A stretch of DNA of 64,000 nt, taken from Sphagnum magellanicum (taxonomy: Eukaryota > Streptophyta > Sphagnopsida > Sphagnales > Sphagnaceae). The translations under genes were made by a program, and so were the position numbers. Of this stretch, positions 48,690 to 60,599 are shown in pieces. Position 1 is the stretch's first letter, and every line of letters starts with the position of its first letter. The notes under the pieces were generated by a model. The model was given only the letters and a program-made list of their open reading frames with translations, did no database searches and was not told the origin of the DNA. The DNA lies in contig CM038908.1 in assembly GCA_021904315.1 (NCBI GenBank), forward strand, positions 14,776,501 to 14,840,500. The letters run 5' to 3'.

Positions 48690-50480
48690 ATTTTGAATTT
48701 GATTTTAAAAGTTGAACCTTTTTTATTGGCTCATACCAAATGACATTACTTTTTTTAAATGCTTGTAGTGCACCCATTTATATTGTTTACAAGTTTGAAA
48801 AGATGATAAACAATATGGGATAATCTTTTGGGAAATGGAAACATTCCCATATCCCATACAATAGTAAAACCCTTTATCCCATATAACATTATCCCACATT
48901 GTAGTAATTAAATAGGTACATTAATCAAGTAGGTAGGTAAGTAATTAAATATGTAAGCAAATTAATTAAATAAGGAGGTATATATATACATATATTGATT
49001 CGGTTAATATAATAATTAATACCTAGGTATTTAGTTTCACATTATTACATTCATGTCAATAATAAGAGTTAGTTACAATAGTTAATAATTATATTAATGA
49101 CTACTTAACTTAGCCTAAGTATGTTGGTAGTCTATTTTAGCTTACATACTTAGACTACCTAGACTACATAAACCACCTACATAACATATTGAGGTTACCT
49201 AAACTAGGTAGGCATGTAATTTAACCTTAATATACGTGTAATTTAGCCTAGGTTCGTAGGTGGTCTAAGCTAGCATAGATAGATAGGTAGTTGGAAGGTA
49301 GGAATTAACAAGTCGTTAGATAATGGTAATTCAATTTAGGCAACTAGGCAAACTTAGCTACTTACAAAGGTAAGCATATACTAACTTAGCTTATATATTT
49401 ACCTTGGTAGGTATTTAAACCGTTGCTAGCTACCTATGCATTTGTAGTGTGGGTGTATTTTAATATCGCTTGTCAAAAAGAAAAATATTCAATGACCTAA
49501 TGTTGGATTAAGTTTATTTTTGTGGTTCATGTGCAAAATCACAATATTTAAAAGCATTCACAATTGGTTAATGATTATATGTTATTTCAAATAGTTAAAG
49601 AAAAATTGAAGTTAATTTTGAAAATGTTTTCAATTATACATCATTTTTTTCCCCTAATGAAAATTATCAACATATTGTTCTTAAATGCATGCATTTAACC
49701 AACAATTTTTTTTAATATATAATTTTCACATTTTTTTAGACATGTCCAATATTTTTTGTTAATTAGTCAAATTTGATCTTGAAGTCAAATCATATGCCTT
49801 AATCATGTAGTAATGAACATCATGACATGATTACTCGTGTAATTATACACATGACTAAATCATGCTACATGACTAATGACATGACTAAAACTTAATCATA
49901 GTTACAAAAATGTTTAAGTCATGGATGTCACCTTTTAACATAATGTAATAATGTTGAACAAGATTACAACTTGACACCTCTAAAAAAGATTTAAATTCTT
50001 CAACCATTCATCATTATGGAAGGATGCCTTGAATCTATTGTTTTAAATTTTATTCATTTGTTTGTTTATTTCTTATCTTAGTTGGATTTTGTACTAGAAC
50101 CTATTTACTCCTTGGCTTACTTAATAACAAAGAAATGTTAAAAACTTTTAATTAACTAATTAATTAATGAAACTTTTAAAAGGGCTATGACTTGGGGGAA
50201 TTGTTACACATAAAACTCATGATGCAACTCATGGGTAGTTTTGTGCTAGGTTCTATTTGCAACAAAACAATTGTGGATTTGAGATATCATCTGAATGCCC
50301 AAGAGTTGGGACTTGGGAGAGAGAAGATGGGTGTGCAAGCTAGAATTGTGTGCGATTGTCTAACTACTGGCTGTTAGAGACACACTTTTGGTATGCTCAA
50401 CCTCTCAATACCCATGTAAGGGAAAACCTTTTTCATGCTTTGATTGCTTCCATAATGCACACACAAGTAGTCCACCCCAC
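48690..50480. other. AT-rich spacer with TAGGTAGG-type low complexity
   Basis: From 48900 to 49450 the sequence is dominated by TAGGTA, CTTAGCTTA and TTAATTAA-like words. No gene was recognised. Confidence 0.5.
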
Positions 50481-52271
50481 ACACCCCTCCCCCACCTCCT
50501 CTTCCTCTCTCTCTCTCTTACAAGAGTCCTTCCTATCAGCTCTCATGTATGATCATCAACCAGCAACCAGGTGTAACTTTCAACTTTCAGCAAGAAAAAG
50601 AAAGAAAGTGAAGAAAGAAAGTAATAAAACTTCCAAATGTTTTAATTTCTCAATTTGTCCACTTCTTGCTAAGCAAAAGATCAGGCTGCTTATAGTAGTT
50701 TTTACTACTCTGGGGAGTCTCTACAAATAATGCCATATCAAGCACAAAGTAGAGTAAATAGTAGCAAATGGACTGTGTATAGAAGGATTTACATTCCATT
50801 TACTCCTAATGCATATTGAGTTTTACATGCCAAAAAAGGAATTACAGTTGTAGTGTGAATTACATTAGATTGTGCCCTTTCCACCAGTAGCAGATTCATA
50901 GCTTTGTAATTCTAGCAAGAAAAAAAAGAATCTTATCCCCAAAACTCCCATCAAAGATTTATACAAGGTTCATATAGGATATGATCTAGTCCCCAAAAAT
51001 GAGGTCAAGATTATGCAACATAGATCTATACTGGTTGAATATCCAAACCAATGATTGAACCATGAGAAAATGATCATGTGAGATAAATCTGCCATGATCA
51101 GTCCAAAAGAGTGATCATCATGACCAAAACTATCACCAGCTTGCTCCAGTTGGATTACCCTGAAGCAAAGCAAAGAATACCCAATAAGTTTAGGACCAAG
51201 AAATCCTGTTGTTATGGGGCCATAACGATATACATATATTACTGGATTCCTCATAATTATGTTTTGAGAAGATCAAATTGTGAAAGGAGAATTTGATAAA
51301 GGCAAAGGAAAAAAAAAGAGAAAAGGATCGGTTGGTTGCAAGTATTAGATTAGAGAAACTAAAAAGATTTGAGACTTAAAAATTGCAAAGTGAGACTGAA
51401 GTGTTGCAGGATATAATTTGTGCCTCTGATTTTGCCACTACCCAAATCGCCAAAAAAACCAAACAAAAAACCAAACAGTGTTGACCAGAATAAACCATGA
51501 AAAGAAGGACAACATATGCATGCGGTGCAGCAGTTCCATGGTCATCATCAGATAGTTCAACAATTGTCCAGTGAGAGGTGAAGAAGATGATTGCTCAGAT
51601 CACCAGTGGTGGTTGTTGTTGTTGCTGCTGCTACTGTTGTTGCAGCTGTGATGAGAAAAAGGTGCACCATGACATTTGTCTTGTGCATGATTCAGTTATG
51701 AAGTCAGATAGTCAAATTGGAAAGCTGGTGTGTGAGTTCACTTGCTGGTCAATTTTTTCTTCTTCCTCCTCTTCTTCCACTTTCCATCCAGTTTTTTGAT
51801 CAATCCTCTCCTCATAAATACTGCATTCCCATTCTGCCTCTGCTAGTTACCTGCAAACAGAACCCAATTTTACTGCAAAATTCACACTCGTTGATCTCCC
51901 TGGACCAGCTAGCCTTCAGTCTTCAACATAGCTCCAGTCCAGGCTCAGTCTGGGTCCAGTTGCTGGAGAGGTAACTTTCCTCAGCTCTGGTACCTTGAGA
52001 AAGCAAAAAAGTTTCAGTACAAACAGTCGCCAGCAATATTTGTCCTTAGTCCCTCAGGTCACAAGTTCTTCAAGTTGAGCTGATGTGAAGTGGGTTCTGT
52101 GGAACTTGTTTGTGGATTGAGTTTCTGAGTCTGAATCACTTAGCCGTGGAGAGAATTGCTCTTGGATCACCAAGGAGTAGAGTTCTAAAGGAAAGTGTTT
52201 GGGTGAGAATTGTGTTGAGAGATAGACCTGGTATTGATCTGGATTGAGCTTTTGTCACTGTAGCCACAGTG
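50481..52271 (+). promoter_or_regulatory. PAL upstream region and 5' leader
   Basis: Starts with a (CT)n run (50503-50519). GGTTGGT at 51330-51336 is the reverse complement of ACCAACC, an AC element of the kind bound by MYB factors in phenylpropanoid promoters; a single 7-mer is weak evidence. CATAAATA near 51814 is a possible TATA box, which would give a leader of about 430 nt. A GTTGTTGTTGCTGCTGCT run lies at 51613. None of these is proven. Confidence 0.35.
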
Positions 52272-55071
52272 ATGGCAAAGACTGGCTCTCTAGCATTGAC
52301 GGATATGGTTGATGGGAGTGATCCAATCATCAGCAAGAAGAATCATGTGGCAGCACTTGATTCAAGTCTCTGCATAGGTAGTGTTGTGATTGATTCAGAA
52401 ACCAGCTGCTCGGATCCCCTTCAATGGGCTCGAGCAGCTGCAGAGTTACAATGCAGCCATTTAGAGGAGGTGAGAGGTATGGTGAAGACATTCACTGAGT
52501 GCAAGGAGGTGGTGCTCGAGGGTGTGAGCTTGACTGTTGCCCATGTGGCTGCAGTTGCTCGGCGACTGGAAGTAAGAGTGGTGTTGGATATTGCTGTTGC
52601 GAAGACCAGAGTGGACAAAAGCTCCAATTGGGTGCTTTCAAAAATCATGAAAGGTTCTGACATCTATGGTGTCACCACTGGATTTGGAGCAACCTCTCAT
52701 CGCCGCACTCAGCAAGGAGTAGAGCTCCAGAAGGAGCTCATCAGGTGCCTTGTTTCATGGTTATTGAATCTCATTCAACTCCTGCTTCACACAATGGCCC
52801 AAACATAAGAGCCTCTATTTTGTGCATGAATCCTCTGTGCCTCTTGTGGGAAAATGCTGCTGATTGTCATGAGTGGAATTTTTCTGACCTTGAGTTTTGG
52901 TGAACAGATTTTTGAATGCAGGAGTGTTTGGAAAGGGTGATGCAGATACGCTTGCTGCATGCACAACGCGAGCAGCTATGTTGGTGCGCACTAACACGCT
53001 GCTCCAAGGCTACTCAGGCATTCGCTGGGAAATTTTGGAGGCAATGGAGAAGCTCCTGAATGCTCATGTGACACCAAAGTTGCCACTTCGAGGCACCATT
53101 TCATCATCGGGAGACCTTGTTCCCTTGTCATACATTGCTGGTGTGTTGTGTCAAACATGTCTGTGTGTGTCTGATGAACTCTCTATTACGCGAATTGCAT
53201 GCAACACTAGTTTTGCAGTTGAAGAAATTTGAAATGTTCTGATTACAGTTTTGGCTCACATTTCATTCAATTGCAGGGCTTCTCACTGCAAGACCAAACT
53301 CAAGAGCAATCACCAAGGATGGTTCTGAAGTATCAGGCGAGATTGCTCTCAGGCTTGCTGGAATACAAGAGCCATTTGAGTTGCAGCCAAAGGAAGGACT
53401 TGCAATGGTGAATGGAACAGCCGTGGGTTCTGCCTTGGCATCCACTGCATGCTTCGATGCCAATGTGCTGGTCCTGCTTGCTGAAGTCCTTTCAGCTCTC
53501 TTTTGCGAGGTGATGCAGGGGAAGCCTGAATTTGCAGATCCCTTGACTCACAAACTGAAGCATCACCCAGGTCAAATTGAGGCTGCAGCCATCATGGAAT
53601 GGCTCCTTGCTGGAAGCTCGTATACAAAGACAGCTGCAAAACTGCATGAGACTGATCCTTTGAAGAAACCCAAGCAGGACCGTTATGCTCTTCGTACTTC
53701 CCCACAATGGCTCGGTCCTCAGGTACCATCACCAAGCAAATCACTGTTTTGTTGTGTTCGTCACTTGAAACCTCTGAGCCTTTCATCCCTGCTTGAACAA
53801 CAACAAAGCAGGGATTTTGTTCAAAATCCCTGCTTTGTCATTGTTCAGAGATTTCTTTCTTGGCAAAATGTCTTCTCTCTGGTCACACTCAATGCAAGCA
53901 CTGGGATTAGGAAAAAGATGTGCAAGAAAAGAGTTGCAAAAGATGATGAAGCCAAAAGGGATGTTACCAGCAAGAAGCAACTGATGGTCTCTGGTGTTGT
54001 CAGGTAGAAGCAATACGGTATGCCACACATGCCATCCAGAGGGAGATCAATTCAGTCAACGACAACCCACTCATTGATGCTGCAGGAGACAGGGCTGTCC
54101 ATGGTGGAAACTTCCAAGGAACTGCCATCGGGGTCTCAATGGACAACTTACGGCTAGCCACTGCTGCTATTGGCAAGCTCATGTTTGCACAATTCTCTGA
54201 GCTTGTGAATGATTATTACAACAATGGGCTGCCTTCAAACCTCAGTGGAGGGCCTAATCCAAGCCTGGATTATGGCATGAAGGGAGCAGAGATAGCGATG
54301 GCTTCATATCTCTCAGAACTTAACTACCTTGCAAATCCAGTGACAACCCATGTTCAAAGTGCTGAGCAACACAACCAGGATGTGAACTCTCTTGGGTTGG
54401 TGTCTGCACGCAAGACAGAAGAATCCATCCAAATTCTGAAGCTCATGAGTTCAACATACCTGGTGGCTCTTTGCCAGGCAATTGATCTGCGCCATATCGA
54501 GGAGATGATGCAGGCCACTGTAAAGCAAATTGTTGCACAAGTGGCAAAGAAGACTTTGTTTGCAGGAGCTGATGGCACTCTTCTACCATCACGGTTTGCT
54601 GAGAAGGATCTACTGCAGGTAGTGGACCATCAACCACCATTCACATACATTGACAATGCTTCCAGCCAGACTTGCCCACTCATGGAAAAGCTCCGACAAG
54701 TGCTAGTTGAGCACACACTCAAGAGCTCCACCAGTGAGAACCCTGCGCCCACCTCCATTTTCCACAAAATCTCCAACTTCGAGGAGGAGCTGAAGGAGAG
54801 GTTAGATGTTGAAGTTCCTCATGTGCGAGAAGCATACGACAACAACAAGGGTTACTCCCCAGTTCCCAACAGAATTACAGATTGTCGGACATACCCTCTC
54901 TACAGATTTGTTCGATCTGAACTCCATACCCAGCTACTGTCAGGCTTGCAGACCATCTCTCCTGGTGAAGAGATTGAAAAGGTCTATGAAGCTATCTTGG
55001 ATGGCAAACACATGGCCCCTTTGATGCAGTGCATTGATGGCTGGACTGGAGTTCCAGGTCCTTTTCTCTGA
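52272..55071 (+). CDS. PAL: Phenylalanine ammonia-lyase (complete, four exons)
   Basis: Deaminates L-phenylalanine to trans-cinnamate in the cytosol, first step of phenylpropanoid, lignin and flavonoid synthesis. Exons 52272-52744, 52908-53140, 53277-53722 and 54004-55071 join with canonical GT-AG sites to 739 residues, a normal PAL length. Visible landmarks: catalytic Tyr132 in [15 protein letters not shown]; Phe159-Leu160 in RFLNAGVFG, the Phe-selective pair (His would indicate tyrosine use); N281 in [27 protein letters not shown] and [36 protein letters not shown]. The MIO loop reads [17 protein letters not shown], so the prosthetic-group triad is S224-S225-G226, not the usual Ala-Ser-Gly. 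The ATG follows an in-frame GTG; upstream in-frame coding is not supported. Homotetramer in the family. The frame is intact, so likely functional. Confidence 0.96.
53795..53846. repeat. Long hairpin inside PAL intron 3
   Basis: Arms CAAAGCAGGGATTTT (53804-53818) and AAAATCCCTGCTTTG (53823-53837) pair perfectly over 15 bp around the loop GTTC. Outer GAACAA (53795-53800) and TTGTTC (53841-53846) extend the stem across a 3-base internal loop. It lies in intron 3, about 70 bp after the donor. Confidence 0.9.
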
Positions 55072-55684
55072 AGATCTAGCTAAGGACAAAAGTACACTGA
55101 AGCTAAGATCTAAATTTCACACTCCAAAATTCATCTCTCCACTAGATTCATTTGAAGTTGTTGCCTTCTGAAAGTGATGAGCTATGATATACTACCACAG
55201 CATTTGCAACTGAGAGAAACTGTGAAGGAATGACACAGAAGTCAAGGCTCTTACTTTCAAGCATCAACATGAAAGTTTTAACTGATAAGGAGTTGCTCTT
55301 CCAGTGAATAAGCCAAAAAGAACAGTGAGCTTCATTTGTGACAAAGTGATTGAGAACACCACGCATAAGAGACCAGTGATGTAGATTTGCACTTACAATG
55401 AATGGCATCATACACGAAGTGCAACAGTTGTAGAACCTTTGCCTGATTGAACTGTCAAAAATGGAGAACTCAACTTTATCTCCCAATTGGACAATGAGAA
55501 ATCTTCCCCATAGTTGCAAAGAGAAAATTTTATCGGACTTTCTGCATCCAGCATCAGCCCAAGTGCAAGATGCTTCTAGATAACACAAATGCAACCTCAA
55601 TTATCCTCCACATACTAATCCACATTATGACAAAAACTGTAAAGCCCTGATCGAAACTTGCTCAAACCTGGAACTCCAAAACTA
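55072..55684. other. Convergent intergenic gap between PAL and TL29
   Basis: The 613 bp between the two stop codons must hold both 3' UTRs. An open frame on the minus strand at 55148-55600 has no known similarity and is best read as UTR. No clear polyadenylation signal could be chosen. Confidence 0.5.
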
Positions 55685-58249
55685 CTAGAATCTCAGGACT
55701 GTTGGTATATAATAGCTGTAAGCCTCATAGTTAATGGTTTGCCCAAGTGTACTTAACCTTGAGAATGCTGTAATAAGATCCACCTGCCACAGAAAAGGTA
55801 AGATTTGTGTCAGCACTAATCAGGTTCTGAATACAATACATCATCTCCTCACATCTGCTTCAAGAAACCAACACAAAATCTGTCTTCCAGGGCTAAACCA
55901 CATTTTCAAACCCTATTCCCTGTTCTCCCTTGTGTTTGTGAAATGATCAAGATGTTGGGGAGGTTGCCTTTTACCTCATAGTCAGTCTGAGAGACTGTTC
56001 TCCTGCTGTCCTGATATTTCTTCACCCAAGGGGCAATATCAGGGTCAGTGGCTAGCTTCGCCTCTGTCTCAACTTGATCGGGGCCAAGGAATGCAGATAA
56101 AACTGCCACCTGTGTGATATCCCAACAAACTATACTTAGAATGTAAAAAGACCAAGATCTGCATATGGATTTGGGGTCAAATTGATAGGAGCACACTAAC
56201 AGCAGCAGTAGCTGAGTCTGGGTTTTTTTCCTTACCTGTCGTGCCTTGAATCCCAAGTTGGCAAACCTTTCCTTAATCTCTGCTGGTGATGCTTTCTCCC
56301 ATGATAGCACTCTTCCATCTGGATCAGGTTCTGATGTCTCAAAGCGACCTAATAGCTTGTCAAATTGACTCCACTGTAGGATGACAGAGAGAAAGCAGGT
56401 CAGATGGATCTGAAGTTCATGCCATTGAACAGGCAGAAGGGAATCCAGAAGTTTTATACCCAGATGGAAGATTTTAAAATACAGAATCTCTGCCTGAGCC
56501 AAAAGGGAGAGGAAAGTGGTGCTCAACCTGCCCAGCTGAGCCATATGCACCATATAGTTGGAGACCCTTTTGCTCATTACCTCCACACTTGCGGATTGCT
56601 GAGTCAATGAATGTTCTCTTGCAGGCTGATTGTGCTGCCAAACACACATAAAAAAAAGACTAAATGGTAAGGTAAGGATCTCAGTGGAATCTGGACATGA
56701 TACAATTTAAACCATCAGCCTTCACCCCATTTGCCTGAAATATAATTCAATGAACTGGCTTAGACAGCAAACAGTGATCCACAAAGCCATACATGCAGCG
56801 ATAATAAAATATGCAAGCAAAGCACAGCAATTCAACAGGAGTGTATACCTCCTATGTGAATGAGATCAGACCAAGTAATGGGACCACCCTTCGCCCCTTC
56901 ATCAATCTCCTTCTTCAGATCTTGAAGCAGGTTCACTGCTTTCTCTAGTCCTTGGTTTTCTGGCCTGCTCAGCTCTGTACTGCACACCATTAATGTCAGG
57001 CAGGCTTTTTAGCAGATGAAACAATTGGCAACAACAAGCAAACAAACAAACAACAAACAACAAGCCAAGCCAACAAAAGGTCTTAGCAAGAAAGGCAGGG
57101 ATGTACCGTACTGATCCATTTGCTCCACCAGTCTTGGAGCCCTGCTCAACATTCAAGCACAAATAGCAAAGTTACATAACTTTGTGTGTTCTACAGAAAC
57201 TTGCGGTGTCCAAAGTGATGAGTGATGATGCCTTGAGAGCAGGTGTGGGAGAAGAAAAAAGTTACAGACATGACCCCAAAAAAACTTCCTTCTGTCCTTC
57301 AAAGTGGCTGAAAACACAAACCTTATCATAGGTTAAAGCATCATTAAGGGATAAACGTAGCAAGTCTGGCACCAGTTCTGGACTAGCCTGCATAATCATC
57401 CAATACAAGTCCACAAATTCATAACCTCCATGATAGCACCAGACAACAAATGGCACCATAGCTACACCACCTCCACAAAACCATGACCAATTGCATGGTG
57501 AAACTTTGGTGAATAGATTATTCAAGGATGAGAGGAGAAGGAAAAACAAAAATAACAATCCCAAAATACATCAAAGTGTCTAAAGGAAGAAGAAGTCATA
57601 TGAGGAAATTGACCTTGATAGCAGCTTGAAGCTTCTCCTTCACACTAGCTTCACCCCCGCCATACCATTGACCAAAGGAAAACAGGTTAGAGAACAGGAA
57701 TCACTAAGAGACTTTGAAATTCATCAAAATGGTTTGAGTTCTTCGTATCAGATTTTTTGGAGGCACCTTTTACAGGAGCCAAGTACAGAAAAGAGAAACT
57801 GAATGTTCATCTGCTTGATGATCAGCCTATTTCATGTGCAGAAGAATTTTGTAGAGCAATTGTGAAAAGCTCCAGAGCTTCTCATTGAGGAAGAATATTT
57901 CATGAAAGGATGTGAAAGAAGAGATCGCGTCTGATTCTTCAGGGGAAGAAAACCAATGCAAAAAAAGCTGAGAAATGCTTCAAACTCAAGAAGAATCTCC
58001 AGTGAATGAGGGAAAATTTTATTTGTACTTAGAAATTTTGATCGCTGTTGTCTCTGAATCAAATCAGCAGCATTTGCTTCTGGAGTCATTGGTGACAAGC
58101 TCCACACTCCTGCCTGCATGCATCACAATCCCTCATAATGCCAGGTGTATTTTTTGATCTTTTGTCAAAATTCCAGATTTCAGTAGTTTTGCAGTGTGAG
58201 GAAAAAAAACGGGAAATGAAAATAAAAGAAATTTTCTTTGCAGAAACAT

Positions 58250-58291
<42 letters not shown>

Positions 58292-58950
58292 TTTTGGTCG
58301 CCTTCAGTGATGGGAAATACTTACAGCAATGGTGGAAGCACCGAGAGCAACGAAAATGTCCCGTCTCTTGACTGACGACGACAACGACGCTTCTTCATCA
58401 TCCGCATTAGCTGCTGCTATCTGGCATCTGATTCCAACCTAAACAATCATCGCATGGTAGAGACATTAAAAAAAACCAGAAGAGAAACTGCGTCGGAGCA
58501 TCAGCATTACTCCATACAACCAATCCACTGAAAAAAAGCTAGAAAAAAAAGCAAGCATATCCATGACCAAAAGAACCATGACAGATAATAATAATAATAA
58601 CAAGAACAACGATAATAGAAAGCATTTACATCAAACACACACGGAAGGCATGAATCGATAATCCTTGAAATCAAAAACCGAAAACCGCAGCTCACAAAAC
58701 ACAATTTTCTTTCTTCCGATTTAGCAAATAGACAAACCAAAAGAGAAAGAAAGAAAGAAAGAAAGAAAGCCGCACACACCTTGACAGCAGAAGAAGAAGC
58801 AGCCGCAGGAGCAGCAGCAACAAAAACTCCAACTCCGGATACGGAACGAGATGAGGAAGGAAGCCGAGCAGAGCTAGTAAACGAGGGAGAAGAAGCGAGC
58901 AACGTCAATGACGAAGAAAGCGCACAAGAAGAAGCCAAGAGAGCCGCCAT
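55685..58950 (-). CDS. APX4: Thylakoid lumenal 29 kDa protein TL29 (APX4-like), 11 exons
   Basis: Exons on the minus strand: 58778-58950, 58325-58427, 58029-58113, 57614-57648, 57322-57387, 57107-57141, 56849-56979, 56528-56634, 56236-56373, 55975-56109, 55685-55783; all join in phase to 368 residues (the Arabidopsis protein is about 350). Residues 1-58 are a Ser/Ala-rich chloroplast transit peptide. KRRDIFVALGASTIA (78-92) is a twin-arginine thylakoid signal and A-N-A (105-107) a likely lumen cleavage site. The mature part has ADLIQRQQRSKF, LLRLSLNDALTYDK, TGGANGSV, LSRPENQGL, RKCGGNEQKG, AYGSAGQW, PDGRVLSWEKAS and VLSAFLGPDQ, the TL29 block order. The family is homologous to ascorbate peroxidase but is regarded as lacking peroxidase activity and is found with photosystem II in the lumen. 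Exons 3/4 use the least certain splice sites. Confidence 0.93.
58255..58289. repeat. (TC)n microsatellite in TL29 intron 2
   Basis: An uninterrupted TC dinucleotide run of 35 bases lies just downstream (in gene sense) of the exon 2 donor. On the coding strand it is GA. Confidence 0.95.
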
Positions 58951-59170
58951 TGCTGCACACCTCTCGTCTCCTCTCTGTCTGTCTGTCTGTCTGTGCGTGT
59001 CTGTGTCGTCTCCTCTTCCAAAACAAACCCACCTTGAAAACCAAAGTGGAACTTGCACTATGCCAAAATGATATCTATATTATTATATTTTTTTTATATC
59101 ATATTTTTTTATGTGTCCAATCCTCCAATGTGAGTAAATATAAAAGAAAATAATATATATATATATTTTT
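58951..59170 (-). promoter_or_regulatory. TL29 leader and core promoter region
   Basis: In gene sense the ATG at 58950 is preceded by a purine-rich (GACA)n tract (plus-strand CTGTCTGTCTGTCTGT at 58976-58994). About 190-210 bp upstream there is a TATATATATATATA run (59153-59166). That run could serve as a TATA box, but low complexity makes this weak. Confidence 0.35.
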
Positions 59171-59979
59171 TTCAGGAATTTTATTTGTAGCTAAAATGAT
59201 GATCAATCCATTAAAAAAATGTTAAAAAAGTGATGATCATCCCTAGGAACATTTAGCCATAATTATATCTGGCTATATAAACCAGAAATTAAGTAACAAA
59301 TCTTTAATCATCCTTCTATATTTTTTGGCTACAAAATGAAAACCAAGTACATATAAAATCTAGCAAATTTTTTTTTACCCCTTTTTTTCCCTCTCACATT
59401 TCTAGCCATTAAAAACCTCCAAAATCACCTTTTTCACATTTTAAGATTTTAAGATTTTAGTTTTATGGCGAAATTTCGCCATTAAAAAAAACCCTCATAA
59501 TAATAGATAAATATACTAATACTGATAATAGTAATATGATAGGTTGAGTAATAAAATAAATTGAAAACAGATAAAATGATTTTTTATTTTTATTATTATT
59601 TTAAAAAAAAGGATAAATGAGTGCTGGCTGCCAGTCACTATGTAGGGTAGTGTTGTGAATTTAGTGCTGGGATGGAGTAGGCGAGTTTGGTAGGCTAGGG
59701 AGTGATGTGGGGGTGTTGTTTGGTTCCTTATCCTCAGCTGCTGCTGGGCCCACTTGCGTGCCACCAAAGTGGGCTAGGTTAATCTGTACTCAGTCTTTTT
59801 TCGTCCCGTTCTTTAAAAGCTCAATCTGCTCTGCCTATTCCTTTTGCTTTTGTTGCAAACAGTTTTTTTTTAATAATTTATTTTAAATTTTATTTTCTTT
59901 TCTTTAAAAATTTTGGATTTTTTTAAGCTGGGGAAATTTTCCTATTTTTTTGCAAATTTTTGGTGAGGGCTCTTACTAT
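59171..59979. other. AT-rich spacer, no gene recognised
   Basis: Poly-A and poly-T runs with a short GC-richer island (59630-59770, TGCTGGCTGCCAG, GCTGCTGCTGGGC) that holds no supportable gene. Confidence 0.45.
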
Positions 59980-60232
59980 TAGTGTTTGTTGGCTCCCTTA
60001 TTCAGAAAATGGCCCCGGTTGTCAACAAGGGTAATACTAGTGTTTGTTGGCTCCTTATTCAGAAATTGGGCCCGGTTATCAACAAGGGTCCAAGGGTAAG
60101 TTATTCATGGGTGACTTGTTTAGGTCTGAAATTGGTTAAGAACCAAACACAAACCTTACTTCTTATTGGGTATATATTTCATCTTCTTATTAGTGTTTGT
60201 CATTTAGAAAAATGTCGGTTATCAACAATGGT
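59980..60232. repeat. Three-copy direct repeat of about 52 bp
   Basis: Copies at 59980-60032, 60038-60089 and 60191-60232 share TAGTGTTTGTTGGCTCC, TTATTCAGAAA and CGGTTATCAACAAGGGT. The third is shortened and diverged. An (AT)n run follows at 60245-60270. Confidence 0.85.
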
Positions 60233-60599
60233 CAGTATTTAATCATTATATATATATATATATATATATAGCTTTATTTCTTGAATTTTCATAGCTTCTT
60301 TATTCATTTTTTAATATTAATTTGAGTTTCATAGTTATAAGAAGACAATTTAGAGTTGTGATTTTATCAAATTTTGTTTGATAAAAACTCGATGATAGTC
60401 TCGAACAACAATTTTACAAGTATTTTGTTTGAGTGTTCAATGAAAGATGGAAAATAATAAGTTACAACAAAATTCATTTATTTCTATTTTCAAAAAAGTC
60501 ACAAATGAATAAAGAAAAAGGTCACACTACAACAACATAAGATAAACTTCCTCAATACATATGTTGTACTAATCAACACCATCTCAAAGCAAGTGAAAA

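Noticed and set aside
55906-56649. A 247-residue minus-strand frame as one protein.
   Set aside because: It spans parts of TL29 exons 8-10 and the introns between them in mixed frames; the spliced model fits the family far better.
58507-59058. A 183-residue minus-strand frame as a single-exon protein.
   Set aside because: Its middle is TL29 exon 1; the rest is 5' leader and intron 1 with microsatellite-derived residues.
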